Shown here one piece after another: positions 1-7,935 of a stretch of DNA of 64,000 nucleotides; within the stretch, counting starts at the first letter, position 1, and every line of letters begins with the position of its first letter. The DNA is from CAZUXY01 sp964624235 (GTDB taxonomy: Bacteria; Spirochaetota; UBA4802; UBA5368). Location: NCBI GenBank assembly GCA_964624235.1, contig CAZUXY010000009.1:22497-86496 (forward strand), read 5' to 3'. Under the pieces are notes generated by a model. That model was not told the origin of the DNA, did no database searches, and saw only the letters and a program-made list of their open reading frames with translations. A program made the translations under genes and the position numbers.

Positions 1-2
1 CC

Positions 3-2330
3 TCCAATGAAGACGATCTTTTCCTCGCGACGGGTTACGCCCATGCCTCGGACCGGCTGTGGCAGATGGTCACGATGAAGATGACCATCCAGGGCAGGCT
101 GTCGGAGATATCAGGAAAGGATACCCTGCCCATAGACCTGTTCATGCGCACCCTGAACGTGAAGTCCCATGTCGCGGAGGCCATGTCCGAGCTGGACCCC
201 CGTTCCCGGCGTATCCTCAAAAATTACGCCGAAGGGGTCAACGCCTATATCCGGAGCCATCAGGATCTCCCCGCGGAATTCATCCTCGCCCGTTACCGGC
301 CCGAACCCTGGAAGGACGAGGACTCGCTCTACATTTTCGCCATGCTGAACCTTTTTCTCTCATTCAATTTCCTGGAAGAGCTGGACTACCTGGTGGTCTC
401 GCAGGCGATCGGCTACCGGAAGGCCGCGTGGCTGGTGCCTGTATATCCCGACGAACCGTTGCCCTTCGACGAAGCGGAGAAGCTCGCATCGATCCCCGGG
501 CAGGAGCTGTTGAGACTCCTGGCGCGGTGGAAAGACATCCGCGGCGGCCTTAAAAAATTCATCCCCCTGAACGTCCCCGCATCGAACAACTGGGCCCTCG
601 CGCCGGTAAAGACCAGGAGCCGCAAATCCCTCCTCGCCAACGACACGCACCTGGTGCTCGCTATGCCCTGCCAGTGGCTCGCCGTTCATCTTAAATGCCC
701 GGGATACGAGGCGGCGGGCGTCGCGGTGCCGGGGATCCCCATAATAACGCTGGGATACAACGGCAAGGTGGCCTGGGGAGCCACCATGGTAACCGCGGAC
801 AGCCAGGATATCTTCATAGAAAAACTGAAAGAAGCGGACGGAAAGACCTGGTACCTCTATCGGAACCGATGGATACCCGTGGAAGAACGCACCGAAACGA
901 TTGAGATCAAAGGGAAAAAACCTTACATCCTTCCCGTAAGAAAAACCCTGCACGGGGTGCTGCTCAACAGCGCGCTGGAAAAAATGCCCTACCCGGCCGA
1001 GCTCCCGGTGCAACCCGTTCCCATGAAATCACCGTACGGCCTCGCCCTGCGCTGGGCGATGGAGGGTATCGGCGTATCGCTGAGAGGTTTCTATAATCTC
1101 TCACGCAGCAGGTCAGTCACCGAGGCCGGACGCGCGATGAAGGACATTAAAAGCATATATCTGAACATGGTATACGCCGATGCCCTCACTATCGCCTGGC
1201 AGGTTACGGGCGCGGTCCCGGTGCGTAAAAAGGGACGGGGACTCCTCCCCTCGCCGGGATGGGACGGACATTACGACTGGACGGGTTTTCTGCCCTGCGA
1301 AAAACTCCCCCGCCGGATCAACCCCCCGGCGGGTTACCTCGCCACGGCGAACAACCGGACGGTGGGGAAGGACTTCCCCTATAACCTTTCGGCGACATGG
1401 TATCATCCCGACCGTGCGGACCGCCTCAGGGAAGCGCTCGGCCCCATGAAGAACGCCACGCTGGAAGACATGGAAAAACTCCAGGCCGACCGTATCTCGC
1501 CCATGGCGCTCAAGGCCCGTCATGTGATTTTCAGTGGCGCTCTTGCGGCCGACATCAGAAAGACCATCGACTCATGGAAGGAGGGGAAACGCAAGCGGCG
1601 CGCCCTTGAAGCGCTTTCATTTCTCGATCCCTCGAGGTTCAACGGCGAAATGAAGGAGTCATCGGCGCCGGCGGCGGTCATGGGATGCTTCTTCCACGCC
1701 TTTGTGCACCGGACCTTCCTGGACGAGCTGGGTCCGGAAAAAAGCACGCGGTGGCATTCCTTCATCGAGCTGAACGCGATATCCTACTCGGCCCCCGAAG
1801 ACCACCTGCTGCAGCGGGACGACTCGCCCTTCTGGGACAACATCACGACAGGGCAAAAGGAAACCAAAGCCCATATTATCGCCGAATCGCTGGCCGGCGC
1901 GGTGGAACTGTGCGAGAAAAAAATGGGACGGGACCGCCGGAGATGGCAGTGGGGAAAGATTCACACCTACCACTGGAAGCACGATATTTCCAAAGCGACG
2001 TCACTCTTCAACAACTACCTGAACCGCGGTCCCTTCCCCGCGGGCGGCGATGTCCATACCATCAACGTGGCGGGATTCATGTGGGGAAGAAATTTCGATG
2101 TCTGGATGATCCCGGCGATGCGTATGCTGGTGGATTTCGGAAGGGACGAACCCCTGTATCTGGTGCTCTCCATGGGACAGTCGGGCAATCCTTCAAGCCC
2201 GCATTACGACGACATGCTTCCTCTCTACCTGGAGGTGAAGAACCGCTCCATGCCCTTCAGCGCCGAGGGGATACGCAGACACTACACCCGCGAACTGCGG
2301 CTGCTGCCGGGAAGCCGGGCTGATAATTGA
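3..2330 (+). CDS. penicillin acylase family protein (5' end missing)
   Basis: The gene runs in from outside the window: the reading frame is open from base 3 and the first residues already form the conserved family block (A-T-G-Y-A-H-A-S-D-R-L-W-Q-M, bases 27-68), so the ATG at 66 is not the start. Family members are Ntn-hydrolases that cleave amide bonds (beta-lactam side chains, acyl-homoserine lactones, other N-acyl compounds) in the periplasm after autoprocessing into alpha and beta chains. The expected nucleophile serine that becomes the beta-chain N-terminus is seen in P-A-S-N-N-W at bases 582-584. About 770 residues are present, in line with the family. Substrate cannot be told. A second, diverged member lies at 22502-24850. 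A terminator follows at once. Confidence 0.9.
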   Translation, partial: SNEDDLFLATGYAHASDRLWQMVTMKMTIQGRLSEISGKDTLPIDLFMRTLNVKSHVAEAMSELDPRSRRILKNYAEGVNAYIRSHQDLPAEFILARYRPEPWKDEDSLYIFAMLNLFLSFNFLEELDYLVVSQAIGYRKAAWLVPVYPDEPLPFDEAEKLASIPGQELLRLLARWKDIRGGLKKFIPLNVPASNNWALAPVKTRSRKSLLANDTHLVLAMPCQWLAVHLKCPGYEAAGVAVPGIPIITLGYNGKVAWGATMVTADSQDIFIEKLKEADGKTWYLYRNRWIPVEERTETIEIKGKKPYILPVRKTLHGVLLNSALEKMPYPAELPVQPVPMKSPYGLALRWAMEGIGVSLRGFYNLSRSRSVTEAGRAMKDIKSIYLNMVYADALTIAWQVTGAVPVRKKGRGLLPSPGWDGHYDWTGFLPCEKLPRRINPPAGYLATANNRTVGKDFPYNLSATWYHPDRADRLREALGPMKNATLEDMEKLQADRISPMALKARHVIFSGALAADIRKTIDSWKEGKRKRRALEALSFLDPSRFNGEMKESSAPAAVMGCFFHAFVHRTFLDELGPEKSTRWHSFIELNAISYSAPEDHLLQRDDSPFWDNITTGQKETKAHIIAESLAGAVELCEKKMGRDRRRWQWGKIHTYHWKHDISKATSLFNNYLNRGPFPAGGDVHTINVAGFMWGRNFDVWMIPAMRMLVDFGRDEPLYLVLSMGQSGNPSSPHYDDMLPLYLEVKNRSMPFSAEGIRRHYTRELRLLPGSRADN

Positions 2331-2338
2331 AACAACAC

Positions 2339-2374
2339 AAAAACTCCACCCCGGAGTCATCGGGGCGGAGTTTT
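2339..2374 (+). terminator. intrinsic terminator after the penicillin acylase gene
   Basis: Nine bases after the stop codon an inverted repeat pairs AAAACTCC with GGAGTTTT and CCCC with GGGG, with one A/C mismatch between the two blocks and a short loop. The arm ends in four T. The A-rich left side makes it potentially bidirectional, serving the convergent gene at 2487 as well. Confidence 0.8.
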
Positions 2375-2486
2375 ACACCTCTTAAACTACAGTGTTCGAA
2401 AAACAGCTTGTCAGCCGACCTGAAACCGCACCCTTCTGCGGGCGGGTTCAGAATGCGACTGAAAAACGGCGGACCCGGTTACCCGC

Positions 2487-3422
2487 TTACTTCTTTACCG
2501 GAACCTGGATACGCTGGCCGTTATAGATGAGGTTCGGGTGCACTATCTTACCCTTGTTGGCATCATAGATCTCTTTCCACCGTTTCCAGTCGCCGTATAG
2601 TTTCTCAGCAATCTGGATCAGTCCCTCTTTTTCCTGTACGGTGTAGAACTCGTAACCCTCGGCCGGTACCTCTTCTTTTTTAACAGGGACAACGGCTGCT
2701 TTCTTTACGATCTTCTCTTCGGGCTTGCGCACTTCCTCAGGCTTGCGCACCTCTTCGGGCTTCTTTATCGCCGCTATATCCTTCAATTGCTCAACCTCCC
2801 CCGGTTTCCTTTCGGCCGGCACCACAGGCTCTTTATCGGGGCCCGTTTTGGGGGATTCCGTCTTCTTGATTATCCTGGGAAACAGCAGTATGCCGGCAAT
2901 CACCGCCAGCACGACCACCAGCACCAGAACCGGTATCCTGCTCCCCTTTTTCTTTTCAGCGCGGGCCGCGGGTGCGGGCTTACGGGCCTTCAGCGACTCC
3001 TGCACTATCTCCCTGGCCCATTCCACATACTTCAGTGCCGCGAAGCTTCGTATGGTCTTTATCCTGAAGGCGCTGTAGAGCAGTTGCGCGTCTTTTTTAC
3101 TGAGTCCCTGGAGCGCGTCCAGCGGCGCTTTCGTAAGGGCCTTGAAGGTTTTCTTTTCATACTTTTTGTCGAGTCGTTCCTTGAAGCGGAGCATTTCCAC
3201 TTCCCCGGCGTCATCCCCCGCATCGGCCAGTTCGCAGATTTCCTTCGCCCACTGGGCGTATTTGAGGTTTGCCAGGTCCCGTATGGTGTTCAGGTTGAAC
3301 GCTTTTTTGAGTTTATCCGCGTCTTTGGGACTGACCCCCTGCAACGCGTACAGAGGAGCGCCCGGCAGGTCACCTATCGGTCTGTTTTCGAATTCCTTGA
3401 TCAGTTTATCTTTCAATTCCAT
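2487..3422 (-). CDS. membrane protein with two HHH-like repeats, one TM segment and a C-terminal LysM domain
   Basis: 311 residues. The N-terminal part (about 1-145) holds two copies of a helical repeat with the shared pattern A-P-L-x-A-L-Q-G-(V/L)-S-x-K-D-A followed by I-R-x-x-A-x-L-K-Y-x-x-W-A-(K/R)-E-I, resembling helix-hairpin-helix or DUF4332-type folds. A basic stretch leads to one membrane span (about 163-183). A Pro/Glu/Lys-rich linker with tandem E-E-V-R-K-P repeats follows (about 215-240), then a LysM domain (about 262-310) with the typical Y-T-V-Q...L-I-Q-I-A...L-Y-G-D start and G-Q-R-I-Q-V-P end. LysM binds peptidoglycan, so the protein probably lies in the inner membrane, LysM outward, repeats in the cytoplasm. 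Role unknown. Start chosen at the first ATG, where the first repeat begins soon after. Confidence 0.8.
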   Translation of the reverse strand: MELKDKLIKEFENRPIGDLPGAPLYALQGVSPKDADKLKKAFNLNTIRDLANLKYAQWAKEICELADAGDDAGEVEMLRFKERLDKKYEKKTFKALTKAPLDALQGLSKKDAQLLYSAFRIKTIRSFAALKYVEWAREIVQESLKARKPAPAARAEKKKGSRIPVLVLVVVLAVIAGILLFPRIIKKTESPKTGPDKEPVVPAERKPGEVEQLKDIAAIKKPEEVRKPEEVRKPEEKIVKKAAVVPVKKEEVPAEGYEFYTVQEKEGLIQIAEKLYGDWKRWKEIYDANKGKIVHPNLIYNGQRIQVPVKK

Positions 3423-3644
3423 GGTACATTCCCCTTTTGAATTATTTGTGTTGTTTATCGGCGTGAATGATCGATCGACTGTGTGTCATAGTAATAACGT
3501 ACTACACGGGGACGGCAATTTCAAGTTAAATACGAGGGTGACGTTCCATTTAACGGCGGGGTCTGTCGTGTCACGCGCGGCGTGTTCGGCATCGCCACCC
3601 CGATGAAGAAGTTCATCGCGGGGAAACGGCGGGTAAAGAGTTTC

Positions 3645-4514
3645 TTACCGCACTATTTCGGCAATCGCGCGTATGAACGCGCCGTCGGTGCCGCAGCATC
3701 CTCCTATGAAATTCGCACCCGCCGAAAGCAGCCCGGGTACGTGTTTCACGAATTCCCGCGGTCCCGTCGTGTACACCACCTCCCCGTCCTTCATTTCGGG
3801 CAGCCCCGCATTGGGCTTGATCCAGAGAGGAATATCGGTCAGCTCCCTCATGCGGGCGCACAGGGGGACAAAACCCTCGATACCCTGACCGCAGTTGGCG
3901 CCGACGACGTCCACGCCGAGCGGGACGATCCCCTCGATCACCTCCGCGATGGTATTGCCCATCATGGTACGGTCCTTGTTTTTTCCCGAATCGTAGACCA
4001 TGCTCACGATCACCGGAAGCCCGGTGGTCTTCGCGGCGGCGGCGGCGATTTTAGCCTCGTTGATATCCATCATGGTCTCGATCACGATTCCGTCGGCCCC
4101 CCCTTCAGCCAGCGCGTCGGCCTGCTCCTTGAACGCACCGGTGAGCTCTTCCCCGGTCACGTCTCCCATCATCAGCATCCTGCCGCTCGGCCCTATGGAG
4201 GCGAACACCAGGCAGTCCTTCCCGGCCGCCCGGCGGGAGATACGCGCACCGGCGAGGTTTATCTCGCGCGCTTTATCATCCAGCCCCATCTTCCCCAGCA
4301 CGAACCGGTTGGAACCGAAGGTATTGGTCAGGATTATCCTGCTGCCGGAATCGACGTAGAGCCGCGCCACCTCCTCCACCTTTGCGGGATTGGTGAGGTT
4401 CCACGAGTCGGGGCATTCTCCCCGTCTGAGGCCCCGCTTCTGCAACTGGGTACCCCAGGCCCCGTCGGTCACCACGGGTCCGGATTTGATCAGTTTTTCT
4501 ATTAAAGGGTGCAT
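3645..4514 (-). CDS. homocysteine S-methyltransferase family protein
   Basis: 289 residues, the size of a stand-alone homocysteine-binding barrel as in BHMT, MmuM and the N-terminal module of MetH. Visible signatures are V-T-D-G-A-W-G-T (about 15-22), G-A-N-C-G (Cys208) and G-G-C-C-G-T (Cys273, Cys274); these three cysteines are the family's zinc ligands. The reaction is methyl transfer to homocysteine (or a related thiol), giving methionine. It lies downstream of a GPH transporter and an MttB-family methyltransferase on the same strand, with a 253-base gap, so it may accept methyl groups released there; that link is inference. No cobalamin or folate domain is present in the same protein. Confidence 0.85.
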   Translation of the reverse strand: MHPLIEKLIKSGPVVTDGAWGTQLQKRGLRRGECPDSWNLTNPAKVEEVARLYVDSGSRIILTNTFGSNRFVLGKMGLDDKAREINLAGARISRRAAGKDCLVFASIGPSGRMLMMGDVTGEELTGAFKEQADALAEGGADGIVIETMMDINEAKIAAAAAKTTGLPVIVSMVYDSGKNKDRTMMGNTIAEVIEGIVPLGVDVVGANCGQGIEGFVPLCARMRELTDIPLWIKPNAGLPEMKDGEVVYTTGPREFVKHVPGLLSAGANFIGGCCGTDGAFIRAIAEIVR

Positions 4515-4767
4515 GGCGGACTCCTGTATGATATGGTACTTTTATTTCGTACGGACCAACCCGGTGTTACACTTTCAGCGCAGGGTCGTCACGCCACCGT
4601 GGTATCAGTATCATCTTTAATCTTTTTTACCCTACCGTGCAGGCGCCCGCGCACCGGAAATCATGACAACAGCGAATTCATATTCCCGTTCCGTACCCCC
4701 GCACCTCGGGACCCGTTATGGAGCTTCGGCGATACCGACCGGGACGGATATAATTTACACTACAGTT

Positions 4768-6180
4768 TCATAATCCCATGATCCGCCTGGTTTCTTCCCT
4801 GCTGTCGCCGAGCCGGTAGGGTATAAACACGGCAAATCCAATTATGCACGAAAGGGCGCATACCAGCCAGATGACCCTGATCCCCATGGGGTTCCCCGCG
4901 CTGTAACCGAAGAGCGAATACACGCCCACCAGTATCAGCGAACAGAGGGCCCAGCCGGTTTTCCTCACTATACCGTAAATTCCGTAATACATGGCCTCCC
5001 TGCGCCTGCCGGTCTTGATCTCGTCATAATCGGTGAGGTCCGCGATGATGCCCAGCACGGCGGTGAACATCCCCCCCACCGGGACGGCGGCGACGGGAAA
5101 TATCAGCATCGCCTGCACCATGGGAGAGAACAGCGGCAGCTTCCCTATGAAAAAACTCATCCCGAAACCCAGGGTCATGGCCGCGATGATGAACCGGAAC
5201 ACGTTCCGCTTCGGATACTTTTTCAGCAGCCAGTACCACAGCGGGGCCGAAAGGGCCATGAGGATGATGACCTCCCCCATGATGATCGATGCGTCGGCCT
5301 CACGGCGTCCCAGCACCAGGGTGGTGAGATAGGGGACATTCATCAGCATCAGCTGGTAGGTAAGCTGCACGAACATGATCATGATCGCAAACGAAAGCAC
5401 CTGCCTGTCGACAAAGATCTCCCGCACCACCTGGAAGAAAGGAGGGGTTTCTTCCTCGGGACCTATACGGTAGCGTTCCCTGACCCCCAAAAGGGTCAGC
5501 TCACCGGCAATGAACCCGATTACACCGAGGACCAGGGCCATTTTGAACATGCCCAGTTTTTCCATCAACGGGCCCGACAGCCCGCCCGCCAGCAACGCGC
5601 CGATCACTCCTATGGCGACCCCTATCGAGGCGATCTTCACCCTTTCGCTGTTTTTGAGGCTCATCTCGGGCAACACCGCAAACCAGGGAATAAGCAGCGT
5701 GGTATAGGCTATATAATAAAAGAAGAGTACCGCTCCCAGCATGGCGATATTCAGGTAACTTATTCCTTTAACCGGCGGGGCCCATACCAGGATAAAGGAA
5801 ATGAAGAGCACGGGGTTCGCGGCGAAAATGTAAGGTTTACGGCGGCCCCACCGGGACTTCGTATGGTCGCTGATGTATCCCATGAGAGGATCGGTCACCG
5901 CGTCGAGAACGCGTCCCCCGGCAAGGATTATGCCCAGCGCCGCCAGCGGTATATACTGCATGCGCCCGGAGTCCACCGGGGGAGTGTAGAAATAAGGGAG
6001 CCATGCGTACAGAATGGTATCGTAAAGATTGAAAGTGAGCCCCGCCAGATTGTAGAACACAATCTGCATCAGGCCGAGCGGTTTTTCGTCTGAAGCCGGA
6101 TAGTGCCGTTTATCCAAGTTACACTGCCTCGCTTTTCGGTTTTTTACAGGGAACGGATACCTTCGTGTCACGCCTCCCAC
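4768..6180 (-). CDS. GPH-family (MelB-like) cation symporter
   Basis: Up to 470 residues with about 12 hydrophobic spans. The stretch D-A-V-T-D-P-L-M-G-Y-I-S-D followed by W-G-R-R-K-P (about 97-118) is the hallmark of the glycoside-pentoside-hexuronide:cation symporter family of the MFS. The open frame starts at a GTG (6180) that overlaps the end of the MttB-like gene by 13 bases; a TTG at 6117 with GAGGCAG upstream is the more likely start, because the first 21 residues are polar and basic and precede the first span. Tight coupling to the MttB-like gene argues that it imports that enzyme's substrate rather than a sugar. GPH members near MttB-like genes are often annotated only by homology, so the substrate is open. 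Confidence 0.85.
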   Translation of the reverse strand: MGGVTRRYPFPVKNRKARQCNLDKRHYPASDEKPLGLMQIVFYNLAGLTFNLYDTILYAWLPYFYTPPVDSGRMQYIPLAALGIILAGGRVLDAVTDPLMGYISDHTKSRWGRRKPYIFAANPVLFISFILVWAPPVKGISYLNIAMLGAVLFFYYIAYTTLLIPWFAVLPEMSLKNSERVKIASIGVAIGVIGALLAGGLSGPLMEKLGMFKMALVLGVIGFIAGELTLLGVRERYRIGPEEETPPFFQVVREIFVDRQVLSFAIMIMFVQLTYQLMLMNVPYLTTLVLGRREADASIIMGEVIILMALSAPLWYWLLKKYPKRNVFRFIIAAMTLGFGMSFFIGKLPLFSPMVQAMLIFPVAAVPVGGMFTAVLGIIADLTDYDEIKTGRRREAMYYGIYGIVRKTGWALCSLILVGVYSLFGYSAGNPMGIRVIWLVCALSCIIGFAVFIPYRLGDSREETRRIMGL

Positions 6181-7631
6181 TCGGCGGCATAGTACTCATC
6201 GAGGGTACGGCTTTTAACTTTTTCCACATAGGCGTCAAGTTCCTTCGACACGGCCGGATCCAGCTCCCTCTCGCGGTGTTCGGCGAGGATTTTCAGCGCC
6301 AGGTCCCTGGCCCTGGAAACCATGTCCTTTCTGCCCGCCCTGTCCCATATGTCACGCTTGTCGCGGTCGGCCAGCCGTGGAATAAAGTGTTCCCCGCGGA
6401 AGTGCCGCTGGGTATGTTCTTCCATCAGGTAGTTCCCGTCGGGACCCACCCTTTTGATCACCTCCAGCGCCATGGTCTCGCTGTTCACTTCAATGCCCCG
6501 AACGGCCCTTTCGACCATACCGATGATCTCGTCGTCTATCACCGCCAGTTCATGGGCGCCGGCGGTGGTGGATTCGATGGTGCCCACGGAGGTAATGTAG
6601 TTGGCCCCGCCCATCGCGGCGATCAGCATCGAATGGAAACGTTCAATGCCGCACTGAATGTCCATGAGTTTGGACTCGGTGGCCCCCGCAACGGCGCGAC
6701 AGGGTATATTATAGAAATGCGCAAGCTGCGCGGACGCGGCGCTGATCATTCCCGTCTCGATAGACCCCAGCGCCACCGTACCCCTGCGCATCTCGGCAAT
6801 GGTGGAAACCGTACCATACATGACGGGGGTCCCCGGATTCACCACCTGCGCCATTACGATGTGAGAGAGCACCTCAGCATTGTGCTGCACCAGGAGCCCG
6901 GCCAGGGTTACCGGCGCGGTGGTACCGGCCATGGCCTCGGGAGACATGAGGGCCGGCTGCCCGTGTTCGGCGAGGATTATCAGCCCTTCCAGCTGTATCT
7001 GGGCCGTTGAGAGGGGGCTTTGAATGCTTACTATGGTGATAAAAGGATGTTTTTCCCTGATGTGCTCCTTTCCGCCCATCACCAGTGCGGTCATTTCCAT
7101 CATGTCCTTCGTGGCCATGACGCCGTATGCGCCCATGCCGAATGATTTCGTGCAGTTCTTCGCCCACTGGCGGATCGCCTCCGCATGGATGGTGTGCATG
7201 GGAATATCGTGCGGCCAGATGTCCATCTGGTTGGAAACGATGTTGGGCAGATGATCGAACAGCACGATGTGGTCCATCTGGTCCTTGAACGTGGAGGTGC
7301 GGTACTCACCGGTTTCCAGGTCGTACATGTTGATGGCCGTACCCAGTCCCCCGAAAACCCTGGTTTCGGGGTTGATGGGCCAGGTCTGCTCCGGATCGGC
7401 GCCGCAGAGGATGTATTCGCGCGGAGCTTTTTTCAGACAGTCCTCTACCACCGAAGATTTGAATTTCACTATTTTCGTTTTTTCGTCTACCGGGCACCCC
7501 AGGTCCGCCATCATATTGCGCATTTTTCTGACTTCAACCTTGATTCCCGTTTCCTCGAGAACCTCCAGGGACTTCCGGTGGATTTCCCCGATCTCTGAAT
7601 CGCTGAGCATCCTGATCCCGCCGGTTTTCAT
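6168..7631 (-). CDS. MttB-family (trimethylamine methyltransferase-like) protein, non-pyrrolysine
   Basis: 487 residues from the chosen start. The protein is a full-length MttB superfamily member by overall pattern (E-T-G-I-K-V near the N-terminus, G-G-L-G-T-A-I-N, a central P-V-M-Y-G-T-V-S-T and a C-terminal S-x-E-T-M-A-L-E-V-I block). Archaeal MttB reads an in-frame amber codon as pyrrolysine; here the frame has none, so it belongs with the non-Pyl relatives (for example MtgB for glycine betaine), which move a methyl group from a quaternary amine to a corrinoid protein. Start: ATG 7631 preceded by GAGGGGG, better than the upstream codon at 7703. It is first in a minus-strand set with a symporter and a homocysteine methyltransferase-like gene. 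No corrinoid-protein gene is seen nearby. Confidence 0.85.
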   Translation of the reverse strand: MKTGGIRMLSDSEIGEIHRKSLEVLEETGIKVEVRKMRNMMADLGCPVDEKTKIVKFKSSVVEDCLKKAPREYILCGADPEQTWPINPETRVFGGLGTAINMYDLETGEYRTSTFKDQMDHIVLFDHLPNIVSNQMDIWPHDIPMHTIHAEAIRQWAKNCTKSFGMGAYGVMATKDMMEMTALVMGGKEHIREKHPFITIVSIQSPLSTAQIQLEGLIILAEHGQPALMSPEAMAGTTAPVTLAGLLVQHNAEVLSHIVMAQVVNPGTPVMYGTVSTIAEMRRGTVALGSIETGMISAASAQLAHFYNIPCRAVAGATESKLMDIQCGIERFHSMLIAAMGGANYITSVGTIESTTAGAHELAVIDDEIIGMVERAVRGIEVNSETMALEVIKRVGPDGNYLMEEHTQRHFRGEHFIPRLADRDKRDIWDRAGRKDMVSRARDLALKILAEHRERELDPAVSKELDAYVEKVKSRTLDEYYAAEWEA

Positions 7632-7935
7632 CTGGCCTTTACCCCCTCTTATTGAACACTGTAGTCTCCGCTCCGGATACCTGCACCTGCAATCCGCCGG
7701 CACACCCCAGCGAAAACGCTGTTTGCTGAAAAGTCAACCACGAATCTCCGAATGCGCGACATATTCTTCATTGTGCGAAGAAACACCCCGACACCAAAAC
7801 GTCATCATGATATCCCGGCGCGTGGAAACCGTGTCATTGTCATCTACAAAATTTCAACCCGGTACAGCTCCTGAATAAAGTATTGATTTGTAATTCCTGA
7901 TGGTCTATACTGCGCGGCAGGAAGGAAAACCGCCG

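Noticed and set aside
2738..2790. Short repeats in the LysM protein gene as a CRISPR-like or mobile repeat
   Set aside because: They encode the E-E-V-R-K-P linker repeats and are explained by coding sequence.
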